Shown here piece after piece: positions 45,890 to 57,365 of a stretch of 64,000 nt of DNA. Position 1 is the first letter of the stretch, and each line of letters begins with the position of its first letter. A model generated the notes under the pieces. It was not told the origin of the DNA. It saw only the letters and a program-made list of their open reading frames with translations, and did not search any database. The translations under genes and the position numbers were made by a program. The stretch spans positions 434,001 through 498,000 of the forward strand of contig JAMZAV010000306.1 in assembly GCA_024449915.1 (NCBI GenBank), read 5' to 3'. This stretch comes from Sweltsa coloradensis (lineage: Eukaryota; Arthropoda; Insecta; Plecoptera; Chloroperlidae).

Positions 45890-48800
45890 TTCACAAGGGC
45901 TACGGTGTGCCCTGGCCCCCCAATTTTAGTTACATCCCCAAATAAAAGGTTATGGAATAGGGGGTTCCACATAGCAACTCAAAATAAGGAAAAGGCCTAC
46001 ATTGATTTTTAACAGGTTTGGGCCCCTAGGCCTTTAGGGCCTTAGGTCTAGAAAATTTCCCCAAAAATGCAAACCCCTTTTACCTCAAAATCAAAGGCCC
46101 CTTGGGCCCTACCCCTTTTAGGCCAAAAAGGGGCCTGGGCCTAGCCCCTGGGGGCCTACCCCATTAAAATTTGAAAGGGATTTTTTAATTTTAGGCCTCC
46201 CCTAGGCTACATAAAGACCTGGGGCCTGGCCCTAGGCGGAAGGCCAGCCTTGCCTACCCCTAGTTTTGGGAAAATTTTTGGGGTTGGGTTTGGGGAAGTC
46301 CCTTTTTAACCTAGATTCAAAAGTTGGGGCCCCTTTTTTTGTAACAACATTCTCGGGGAAGGGGAAAATCATTTTCGTTTAAAACCAGGGAAGATATCTT
46401 AACAATACGACTTACCTTTTTAAAAGATGCATTTCTTTCCTTTTTAACACAAAATGTGAAAAGATTGAAAAAAGCTTTTTTTTCCCTAAAATTTCCACAT
46501 AAATCCCAACTTTCCCAAAGCCATTTTTTCCCCTTGGGTTTTCATAAACATAAGTAAAAAACAACAAAAGAAAAACAAAAAAATTTTTAAAATCCATCAA
46601 TCATGAAACGCCCTTTAAATTTTCCGATGATATTAAAAATTAATAAAATTTTTATTTTAAAAACAAAAGGGTTTAAAAATTACATATTTACATATTTTAT
46701 TACAAAATTTTAATATAAAATGGTTGTTTTGTTACTCAGTTGACTTAGTTTCAATCCGCCACTTCCAGTTTGGCTACCTGATTACGCAAAGAACTTCCGT
46801 TGCTGTAACCAAGTAACCGCTTATCGAATAGAGGGGGGCCCCTAGCCTATTTTTCTATTTCGGTGGCGTGTTCCCCTGCCCAAAGGGTCCGATGGGTTGC
46901 GGAGAAAAATAAAAAATTTTTCTATTTCAAAACAAGAAGTCCAAAAAACCGGGAAAAAAAGGGGAGACTTTCGAGACTTTTAGAGATCTTTTTCCCAGGG
47001 GTTTAAGGGGACCTAGGGCCCCTGGGGGCTAGGCCTAGGCCTGGGCCCCCTAGGGCAATTTTTTTAGCTTTTTAAGAACCAAATTAGGCGAAAAAACGCC
47101 TTTGAATGGGGCTCAGGCCGGTCTGGGACTTAGCCAAGGCTTTTTTACAAAAAGGCCTATATAAAAAGGGGATTTTTAAATGGCCCTTGGTAGGCCTGGG
47201 GCCCTACAAAAAAGGTCAAACCTTTTTGCCCTAATAATAGGTTTCTAACCCATAGGGCCTAGCTGGGGGGAGCTCCCTGTTTGTGCCTGGGGTTTTGGGC
47301 CTAGACCAAGTGGCTGGAAAAATTTTAAATTTTGGCCCCTAGGCCCTAGCTGGGGGCCTTACCCCTAGTTGCCTTACCCCTGGGATCCTAGCCCCAGGGT
47401 GGGGCCCGGTACCCTAGGCCTCCCCCGGTGGGGAAGAACACTCAGCGATAGGGGGTAGGGGAACTGCTGTCCTTGGCCACTTTTTACTTTATATTTTTTT
47501 GGTAAAAAGGAGATGAGGGAATTTCTGGTTAATTTTTTTTGTTTTGCTAGAACAGGGCCTTGTACAAACTTTTTTTTTGATTTTTTGTATAATACACTTT
47601 ACAATTATTACAAATAAATTAACTGTTTTAAAAATTTAAATTTAAAAATTGGCCCAAAGGGTTACCCATAGGGATGTCCCTTGGACCATATAAATTTTGT
47701 CCCCTTTGGGGCCAGTACTAAATTCCATAAAAAAAAATTTGTAGGATGGGCCCTATACTTAATGTTTTCTTTTTTGTTACTTCAAAATTTAAGAGTGGGT
47801 TGTAAAGTTATATTTTTAAATTTTAATAAAAATATTTTTTTAGGCCAAACCCTTTTGATTTTTAGGGTTCCTAAAACAGAATGTAAAAATTTAATGCACT
47901 AATAATTTTATTACAGCTGAAAGTTGCTCAAGCAATTGTCAAAAATTAAAAACACAAAACTCTGTAAATTTTTAAAAGTAAAAACCTGTTTGGATCACTT
48001 AAAAATTTTGAAAAACAGGGTTTTTTGGGGAAAGACGAAATCGACATTTTTTGGCTTTGGCCATGGGAAACCGATACTCCGCAAGGTGACGAACAAAAGT
48101 AACTTTGTATTGAATTCCTTGTTTCTGTTTATGATTTGACCGACACAACACTTCGGCTCGTTTACGGGTTCTTTACTGGGTACGGGACCAAAACCCCAAA
48201 TTTCCCCTGCTTTAAAAAGGAGCATCAACCCGGATTATAATCGATTTCCTTTTCATTTTAACTACTTGCACATGCGGAGGATGTGGAGAAAGACCTAGGC
48301 CATCTTAAATCATAGTCGGACAATTTTTTCGTTTTCGGTGATTGTTTTTTTAAATTTCTTAGGCTTGGGCTTAACCCGGCCTTTTCAGTTTGCCGGACTT
48401 CTTACTTTTATTGCTTTTGAGCCGTATTTTTTCTCTTCGATTGCATTTTTTCCGGGGGGGGGTCATTTAAAATCTTTTGATTTCCCCCTTTTCCCCCCAA
48501 GCTGTTTTACCCTTTTCCCTTGGGTGCTGTTTTCCCAAAGGGTCGAATTTTCCTGGGCAAAGAGTTTTTGTTTTGGGGGACTGGGTCTGAAACATAGATC
48601 CACTGGAATTTTTTGGTTCCAACATTGATCAGGGGATTTTGTTTGTTTCACCGTTTTTTTCAGCATCGGGGAAAAAGGGCCTATGGGTTTACGTACAAAC
48701 CCCAAAAATTCGTATCATTAAATATTTTTTGGATTAAATGGTACAATACCTGAAACTTCGAATTTTTTGGATTTTACTCGTGGTAAAGCTTAATGGGAAT

Positions 48801-50640
48801 GCTGCACCCAACCAACTCCGCCCAACCTTTGTATATTGAAATTTGGTTTACCCGGCCCTTTTTTTTGCATCAAGGGTTTTTCCCTTCTTTTTTTTGTAGT
48901 GTGTTTTTAAAAGGCCCAAAAGGGCGTCCTGTCTAAAGGTTTGGAAAATTGGGGCTATGGTGCCCTGGAAAAAATAAGCAAAGTAAAAGCCCAAAGTCTT
49001 TAAACTCTACATATTACTTTAAGGGCCCTGTGGCTTAAACATGATTGCCATTAAAAGTAAATTTGGGGCCCCCAGGGACTTGGTTTTGAGCAATAAAATG
49101 CTCCAACCCATTGGGGAAAAAATCTTCATTTGCCCAAAACCCGATTGGTTTGCAGGGTCCTAGGGTACCAAGAGGTGCTTCCCCCCCCCTTTAAACATGT
49201 ATGGTTTGAAGTTCACCCCCTTGGGGAAAAATCATAAATTTTAAAAATTTTGGTTTCCAAAATAGCACATATTTTCACCAAACATGTTGGGATTTTCCCC
49301 CGTTCACCAGGGAATTTATACGCCTACCTGTTTTTTCCCCCTTTTTTGGGAAATTTTTTTGTTGGGGGTTGGGGTGTGGGGACTGTTGAAATGCCCGTCT
49401 CATCAAATTCCAAAACTCGGTTTTGGGGGGAAAATTGTGTTTTGGAAAATAAAAATCTTTATAATTTCCAAAAAAGGGTTTTACATTTTGGGTTTGTTGA
49501 AGCTGGGTTTAAACGGGATAAACTAGTTGCCTCAGGTTTTCTTTGGGGGCAAAATCCTTCTTTATGTAGCCAAAAAAAAAGAAACCACTTTTCCCCCCAC
49601 CTCTTGGTTTTTTGTCCCAGGATGGTGGGTATGTTTTATTTGGGGCCTTGGCATATTTGGGTGCCAGTTTTTTTAACTTCGTGTATGGTTTAACCCCCTA
49701 TGTAGGGCAGCAGCTGTTTTTAAAATATTCAACAAAAACAATTCCTCCCGCCACCTCAAAAACTTTCTTAAAAGCATTGTTTGCCTTGTATTCCAAAAAT
49801 ACTGCATCAGAGCTTTGAAAGAATAAAAGGCGGAAAAAAGAGTGGTTTCGAGGAACCCTTGTAAGCTAATGCAGCCTGTCGAAAAGGAAACATTTTTAGA
49901 AAATTACTTTATTTTCCGCCGCTTTTTTATATCAGTAGCCCTAGGGGTATTTTTTACCCTCACCTTGCCCTCCTTACTTTGTTGGGATTTTCTAAAGAAA
50001 AAAAAACATACCATGGTTTAAAAAAATGCCCAAAATTAAATGTACCTTGGGGCATGGTCCCCCGGTACATTTCTATAAGGTGAAACCCCAAAGGGAAACC
50101 CAAACACCCTGGCTTTTTGATTTCCCTCCCAAATTTTGTTTGAGGTTAAGTTGCCCCCCGTTTTATGTATTTGGTTAATTATTTCATTAAAACATGGTTC
50201 TCAGAAAAAAAAAGTGTTTTAAACAAAAAATTATCATTTTAAGGGGTTTCAAAAAAAAAAATAGTAACCCTGCAAAATTTTTTAGTTTTTTTTAAAAGGT
50301 TGAAAAAACAATTTTTTTTTTTATGATGCTAGGTTTTCTACCACCCCTCCCACTGGAAAAAAGTCGACACCTATTGGGATAAATTTGACAACTACAAATT
50401 TTTTGTTATTTTTTTACCCAAGATAGCAAAAAGAATCTTTTAATGGTCCAGGGGTAAAGGGCCCATGTCCAAGGGGGGCATGTTCCCCCATTTCTTGGGG
50501 TTTTGGGTGGGTGAACCAGTAGGCCTACTCTTTTCGGTTTTGGTTTTTGGACCCGTTTTTTTTAATGTTTTTACCTCAAACCCTTTAACCCTCGCTAAAT
50601 TTTAAATCCTTTAAAATACCCACAAAACCTTTAACGTCGC
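45890..50640. other. Anomalous homopolymer-expanded sequence; no gene
   Basis: Runs of three to eight identical bases follow one another throughout (for example TTTTTTCCCCCTTTTTTGGG near 49,330), unlike the rest of the window. ORFs such as 49,250-49,693 are rich in Phe, Gly, Pro and Lys and have no recognisable domain. Some patches (46,730-46,830, 48,040-48,260) look normal. Likely low-quality or unpolished consensus rather than biology. It sits where the upstream SIRT7 exons should be. Confidence 0.65.
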
Positions 50641-50742
50641 TATTTTAAAACTAAAGTACCCGTAGGTACCGGTAGGCCCTAGGCCTAGGCCCTAGGCCCC
50701 TACCTACTGATCAAAAACTGTCCATACCAACTGAAAGAGTTC

Positions 50743-50800
50743 CGTGCAACCTAGGTAGGCTAGCTAGCCTAGGCCTAGACCTAGCCTAGTTGGTTGCACG
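50743..50800. repeat. Nested palindrome built from TAGG/CCTA blocks
   Basis: Outer arms CGTGCAACC and GGTTGCACG enclose GGCTAGCTAGCC and AGGCCTAGACCTAG-type palindromes. Confidence 0.75.
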
Positions 50801-50872
50801 AATTTTCGTTTAAAGATACGAAACATGGAGGTGATGGTGGTGGTTTGGTTTGTTAGGCCCAGTTCGCACATA

Positions 50873-51843
50873 GGGTCAAGTACCCAATGAGCGAACACCT
50901 TTAGCAGAAAATCGTACTGCCGTGTCTACAAACACTTCTATTTACATTCAATTATGACGTCAGGCGACTGGGGTTTGGTTTGTAGGCTTCCTTATACCTC
51001 ATTGGTTGATTTAAAACCTCTAGGCCAATCATAAATGCTCTGTGTAGTCGATAATCAAACTCGAAAGTCGAAGTACTTTCAGAAAAGCTACGGGACCAAT
51101 AGCCGAACGCCCAACGCATCCCAAGCCGAACGGCTCAAGATGGCGGCATCACGGCCGAAAATTACGTACCTAATTTACAAATAAAAGCTAAAATGCAACG
51201 TGTGAAACTAACAACAGGTTTCCATTTTATTTATTCATGTGTTTAACTTTTATGTAAGTTTAATAGTCTAATTGCCTATTGAATTTCAATCCAGCCAAAA
51301 TGAATTTTCAGGATTAACATGGAGTTTCAATGGCGGCGGAGCGACTGATGGGATTTAACGAACGCGACCCAATAGCCGAACGTCAGCTGTTTTGGTATAA
51401 TTTAGGCTTTCTTGCAATTAAAAACATGTTTCTGTTGTGTTAATATTGTAGCCACAACTATAATACACTCAATAATGATAACTTAATGTCTCCCTTCCCT
51501 TTGATATTTTAATAGGTTTTACACTCGTTTCCATAGATCGTGGTTTTTCAGAAAGTTGTTTATGCCTAGGGCCTACCTGTCAAAAGTTGAAAAGTGACGA
51601 AATCAAGAAAATGGCGGACTTATTATTCGGATGTTATTATCTCGTCTTCTATCCAGCGGATATCAATTTGGAGACTATATAGGCCTACCTATCTGTTCAG
51701 GAACAAGTGATTAACAATTTGACATAAACCAAACTTTAGTAGAACATTTCAACAAATCGCTATCTGGTCACAAAGGCGGGAGGCGGGAGGGTGTTCGGCT
51801 GATCCGACGTTTTAGGGGCGTTCGGTCATTGGGTATCTGACCC
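50873..51843. mobile_element. Tc1/mariner-like non-autonomous element
   Basis: Ends GGGTCAAGTACCCAATGAGC and inverse GGGTCAGATACCCAATGACC, flanked by TA at 50,871-50,872 and 51,844-51,845. CCAATAGCCGAACG recurs inside (about 51,100 and 51,369). Three ATGGCGG motifs (51,139, 51,328, 51,608) resemble YY1 sites. No transposase. Confidence 0.75.
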
Positions 51844-51845
51844 TA

Positions 51846-52739
51846 GGCCCTATTGGTTTTGTTATTGGCCGTTGATAGACTATGTATATATCACAGAGCC
51901 CGTAATTGGTTCACTTCAGGCAAATCGATTCGGGCGGAATCGGTTTGAAGTTTGTTGATATAGGCCCTAGGCCTACCTGTCGGTTTCGGCCAAAAACACT
52001 TTAGTTCCAATTTCCAAACCACTTCGAAAAATGATTTGGCAAACTCGAATCGATTGATATACGTCAAACCGTTTCAAGGGAAATAACAACGCCATGAAAA
52101 CGCAATATGTACTATTTCAATCTCAGAATTTAAATAGGCCTATGAACTTTAATTCGACTTCCGACCTGACTTCCGAAGATAAAAACATACCCTTACACAT
52201 AGAGTCCAAAAAGTCTGAACCGGTTCCTCCGCCCCAGAACCGGTTCTTAAAAAAAAAAAAAAAAAAATTTAATTTTTAAATTAAAAAAATATAATCAATT
52301 TATTCTATCAGCAAGTCAAAAAGTGCCCGATAATAGCATTCTTCAAAGTTCAAACAATGCGCGCGCCCTTGAACACCCATAGCCTATTGTGCAATCTGGA
52401 GTGGGATGGGCCTAGCATAGGGCCTAGCTGAATAACTTCACAATCTGTGAGAAAAGAAGGTGCTGTTACGTAGGCTAGTTATGTACAAAAAAAAAATACA
52501 AATTCAAATTTTTTCATCTCAATGCCTAGGCCTACAAATTTTTAACATCACTTTGGAAAAAAAAAATGGGGGAACCGGTTTCCGGGTACCCGATGTCATC
52601 ACTAATTGATTGTTAATATTTGTATAAATAATAGGGTTTTTAAGTTTAGTTGCAGTTGGAATAAGGGCGCGTCAACTGTACCAGGGTCATATAGGTCTAA
52701 TGCGCCACTCTAGCCTATGCTAGGAGGAATGGGATAGTC
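51846..52739. other. No gene recognised; family C relic
   Basis: Last dense AGGCCTA motifs of the window (to about 52,535). GCGCGTCAACTGTACCAGGG and TAATGCGCCACTCTAGCC at 52,667-52,725 match the family C interior. Poly-A and simple A/T near 52,250. Confidence 0.45.
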
Positions 52740-53085
52740 GCGAAACTAAAACCACGCGAAATTACAGTTTTTTCGTGATATCTCGAGAACGATGCAAAAT
52801 ATCAAAAACTGATTCTAGACCGAATTGTGGTTTTGTTAGAACAATATAATGCAAGAAAAAATACTGTGATGTGATGGTAATTAAGTTTTTTATTAGAATT
52901 GTAATTAATTAAATGCATATCTTAAATACAAACCGTACCAATTATTATATTTGAATATTTTTTCTTGCATTATGTTCTAACATAACCAAAATTCGGTCTA
53001 GAATCAGTTTTTAGATATTTTGCATCTATCTCGAGATATCACGAAAAAACTGTAATTTCCCGTGGTTTTAAGAGGCAGTATCCAG
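52740..53085. mobile_element. Foldback MITE
   Basis: CGCGAAATTACAGTTTTTTC near 52,753 and its inverse GAAAAAACTGTAATTTCCCG near 53,042. GATTCTAGACCGAATTGTGG and TTTTCTTGCATTATGTTCTA also appear in inverse. Arms are about 130 bp with an AT-rich ~80 bp centre; the outermost GTCGCGAAAC pairs with CGCGCGAAAC-type sequence. Confidence 0.7.
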
Positions 53086-53881
53086 GACGGGTTTCGTGCG
53101 CGAAACAGAGGTAGCTAGCAGCTATTCTGTAGCAAATACTATGATAGATACAACCACGGGCAAACATTCATTTTTTAAAGGAATATTTCATTTACCTTGC
53201 ACTCTTTTTGATTTTTTAAAATGGGTTTGGGAAATTATAGCAATACAGTGACAAATAGTTACTATATTATCGTTTCCGTGCTCATTTTGCAACCATCTTG
53301 TAGGAGAAGGAAGCATCGGAGAGAAAAAATAAAAAGACATTCATGTAAAACACATCATGCTAGTTATTTCGGTTATGAACATTATTATGTGAAGGTGTTC
53401 GTTAAGCCTCAGTAATTGCTGCTGTACAACGCTGCATAATCCAGCAACTCAGAAAATTACGGTCTACTGTGGCTCTATCTCACGAGAACCTCAACAACTC
53501 CTTCAGTGTTGCTCCTTCTCTCTCGCGTGCATTCATCGTCTCAGTCTTTTTACCTGAGTCAGGAAGGTTTGCAGACAGGGTTTATGAAGAATGAGGTGGT
53601 TTTTCGGTTGGATTATGCTCGAAAGGTTTTGAAGAAGGTATTATGAAGTCAGATTGCCACACCCGCATGAAGGATTTATAAACATTTGGGAAACTGATTT
53701 CGAATTCAATTTATTTTCAGGACTCAGTAAAACAAACGAAATCATTGTAGATTGTTTCGCCTGATTAAAATGATAATAACAATAACATAATAATTATATA
53801 ATTATATAAAACTCAAGGTCAACGAAATGATTATATAATATTAATATTGATGACTACGATAATAATAATAAAAAAAAAAAA
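53086..53881. other. No gene recognised
   Basis: A 64-codon frame at 53,221-53,415 has a hydrophobic start and a basic end but no known motif. AT simple repeats precede the LINE. Confidence 0.4.
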
Positions 53882-55666
53882 AGCAATTATTAAACCTATA
53901 TATAAGAAGGGTGACCATAAAGTTTACTCAAATTATAGGCCTATAGCTATATTACCAAGTATTGAGAAACTCTTAGAAAGGCATGTTGCTAACAACTTGG
54001 TGGAGTACTTAAATAAACATGGGATTCTGAATAGTAATCAGTTTGGTTTTCAAAAAGGAAAAAGTACCTCTACCCTGTTATTAGAGTTCTCTAATTTTGT
54101 AAATTCTAAATTAAACGACAATATGCACATTCTTGCTTTATTTGTGGATTTTAGTAAAGCATTTGACACGATAAATCACCAGAAACTTCTACAAGCTTTA
54201 GAGTCCATTGGCATTCGTGGTATTGCGTTGGATTGGTTTAGAAACTATCTTACTGATAGATTCATGGAAGTGCATGTAAATGGCCACGTTAGTGAAGAAA
54301 AACATTGTGATTCTGGAGTCCCCCAGGGGTCTATATTGGGACCTACGTTATTTTTGATATATGTTAACTTTATGTCAAAATGTCTTATATATTGCTTTAT
54401 ATTTTCTTATGCTGACGATACTGTTTTACTCGCGGTGCATTTTAATATTCGTGTTGCGCATGCTATGCTACAGTCTGACTTTAACAGTCTTTTACGTTGG
54501 AATCACGATAAAGAACTAGTTATTAACTCTTCTAAAACCAAAATTGTACATATATGCACACCCCACAACCACGAAAAAGATTTTCCAATTAATATTATTT
54601 ATCACGATTTCAACTGCATTCATACTATGGCTGAATTGACCGATTGTGAATGTAGTGGGAAAATTGAATGTGTAAATACTTATGAGTACCTGGGATTAAC
54701 TGTAGATAGGCACTTTTCGTGGAAATATCACATTGATAAATTATGTAACAGACTACGCTCTTGCTCCTCTCGGCTTTATATTCTAAAACATGTATTACCT
54801 TTTTCCTTATTTAGAACCGTGTATCAATCCATAGCCGAATCTTTGATTTTGTATGGCATTTTAGCTTGGGGCAATGCTTCGCGGTGTCACATTCAAAGGG
54901 TTGAAGATTTACAAATAAAAATGTTAAAAATGGTAATGTGTGACTTTAAAACCGATTCTGAACTCTCCCGTAAACAAATATTTTCTTTTTGTAATGTGCT
55001 GCCAATATCTTCATTGTTTATATATAGATTTATATTACATTTCTATTTTAAATCAGATTTCAAGATTCCGTTAGACTCATGCAAGGATACAAGGCTAAAA
55101 GTGGCGGGGGCATTCAAAATTCCCAATTTTAACAACAAATATGGCCAACGTTCACTTTCTTACTCGGTTCCTTCTACGTTCAACTTGATGCCCTCCTCAC
55201 TGAAAACCTTGTCTAACATTTCAAAAATTAAAACTGAACTAAAATCTTATCTTCTTTCTGACACCTTTTGACAATGTTTTCCGATTTATTTATTTATTTT
55301 TCTAAGCTCTTTGTTCTTTTTCCGTAATTTTTTTAGATTTCACAAATTAACTGAATATGTCATGCAACCAAATGCAACCATAGTATTTATACATACATGT
55401 TTTTCATGTTAATTTTGGTTATATGTTCCGTTCTCTGTATTGTCACCATCTTAAATAATTTATAAATTGTCTCTACCCCACAGTTAAGCCTTTTTCAGGC
55501 TTTGTGGGTTTTTTGATTATATTCTTGTTAGATTTATTTCTGTAGGCCTATGTAACATTAATTATTTATTTGTACAATTTTGCTATGTTGTATGAGTCAT
55601 GTATGTTCTATGTTCTATGACAATAAAAAAAAAATAAAAAATAAAAAAAAAAAAAAAAAAAAAATT
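53882..55666 (+). CDS. Non-LTR retrotransposon (LINE) reverse transcriptase, 5' truncated
   Basis: Open for about 460 codons to the TGA at 55,269. RT motifs in order: PIYKKGD...YRPIAILPSIEKLLE, NQFGFQKGKSTSTLL, LFVDFSKAFDTINHQKLLQ, SGVPQGSILGPTLFLIYVN, the catalytic FSYADDTVLL, YEYLGLTVDRHFSWKYHI, and the C-terminal NLMPSSLKTLS region. This fits the CR1/L2/Rex-like group. The endonuclease and the start of RT are missing, as usual for 5' truncation. A 3' UTR with CAATAAA and a poly-A/AT-rich tail follows (55,622-55,664). The listed ATG at 53,847 lies in a simple repeat outside the element. The open frame shows it is young, but it cannot be active alone. Confidence 0.93.
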
Positions 55667-56027
55667 GTGTCATAGGGGAGCATTTTAATTATGACGGAGA
55701 AGAAGTGGTGGGGGGTGGGGGAAGCAATCGCAAAAATACTTTTTGTCTTGTATAATAATCAAATTAAATCCAACCTGCACCTCAAATTTAGTTTATTTCC
55801 GCTTTGGTTTGAGGTGTGGTTCATTCATATCAATGAATTGTCAGGTTGCGAGAGTGCTTACCATTTGGTTAGATGGTAGCCGCTGATTTGCCTTCTTATT
55901 ACCCAGGACAGGAGCGAGAAACTGTGTAGGTACTGTTCAACTCGAGGAGGATATTATATTATATTCAAAGGGCATTGTCGATCCTTTCAAATCAATTGGG
56001 ACTCGGACCGAGACCCATTTACATTGT
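55667..56027. other. No feature recognised
   Basis: Single-copy-looking sequence, no credible ORF. Confidence 0.4.
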
Positions 56028-57286
56028 TACCGTAAGGTGGGGTGAATAGGAAACAGTTTCGTAAGTTAACTTCTTGTTGGATGAGCGTAGCGAGCGTAGC
56101 GAGCGAAGCGAAGATTCCATTTCACTACACTGGAGAAAAAAATCCGGAATGTTTTTTTTTTCTTTCTTTCTTTCTTTCTTTCTTTATTTTTGTCTGTTTG
56201 TTAACACGATTCCGGCTAAACCGATACTCCGATTGCGATGAAATTTTATGGAGACCTTCGAAATCTCTGAACTTAGAACTGCCACGTTTTTGAGCGCAAT
56301 CGGAAAATTATTTCTCATGAAAATCGCCATTTTACGAATTTTTTCAATTTTTTAAATATTTCTTCGACTTATAACACCTACATGCTTAATTCGATTTTAA
56401 TGATTTTTTCACAAAACCTTTATTTTATGAATTAAGATATTCGTGTGAAATTTGAGCGCAATCGAAAAATTATTTCTCATGAAAATCGAAATTTTACGAT
56501 TTTTTCCTTTTTTAAAATTACGATTCATAAAAAAAATTAAAAAATGTAGTCAATTTTTTTGTAATTTAATTTAATTTAAAAAAATTATTCGACTTTGTAA
56601 TAATTTTGTCACAGAACAACAGAAAATCCTCATAACACATGGCAGCTCAATGCACCAATTACGCTCATCCAACAACGCGGCGGGACTTAAGCGTTTTCCT
56701 AGTTATTTCAACATGAATCATAGTAAACCAATGAGATATTTTTTAAATTATGGCTATGTGGTTCCTTTAAATAATATAACCAACCATTAACAGAGTATAT
56801 GAATATTTTATTTTATTTTTATTTTTATATTGTGCGTTCCTATTCACCTCCATGTGGGGTCAATAGGAACAGGGATATAAATATGCCTGAAAATACATAT
56901 AGATATGCTAGCTGTTCCTATTAACCCTAGCCAGGGGTCAATAGGAACACAAATGACATTACAAAAAAATATATGTTGATAATGGAGTCCTACGTTTATA
57001 AGATATGTAACTCTTGCCAGATAAAGAGAAATGACAAAGTTTATCAGCTCTCTTAAATGTGCCAATGCTTTTCATAACATTGAGGCTGATTTTCTATTAT
57101 AAAGGCTGCGGTTGTGGTTGTCAAGTTTAGTCTATTTTTAGAGGGAACTGCAAAATGTAGTGTACCAACTACAGAAAACCTTATGTGAGCCGTTTAAAAG
57201 GAGCGGCAATTACGAATTTAGTATTATTTAGAGGAAGTTTTGTTCCTATTCACCCCATAGTTCCTATTCACCCCATGTTACCGGTA
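56028..57286. mobile_element. TIR element with GGGGTGAATAGGAAC motif, hosting A7
   Basis: TACCGTAAGGTGGGGTGAAT plus AGGAA at the left. At the right is ATTCACCCCATGTTACCGGT after TTCCTATTCACCCCATAG, so the motif is doubled there. Related TTCCTATTCACCTCC and TTCCTATTAACCC motifs occur inside. Family A copy A7 (56,077-56,702) interrupts it near its left end. Confidence 0.65.
56077..56702 (-). mobile_element. Family A TIR element, copy A7
   Basis: TTGGATGAGCGTAGCGAGCG at the left, GAAGCGAAGATTCCATTTCA next. The right end has AATTACGCTCATCCAACAAC and GCGTTTTCCTAGT. Shorter than A1 because it has only about two internal units. Confidence 0.88.
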
Positions 57287-57365
57287 TTTGTTGTATTCTA
57301 AAGAACTATGCTACATATTATTATATATATGTGCATGTGTGCATAGGTTGTTAGTGTTTTACAAG

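Noticed and set aside
47681..49818. Several ORFs up to 147 codons
   Set aside because: They lie in homopolymer-distorted sequence, overlap in different frames and lack domains.
53847..53881. ATG at 53,847 as the LINE protein start
   Set aside because: The codons from there to about 53,881 are an AAT/A-rich simple repeat outside the element; the protein is 5' truncated.
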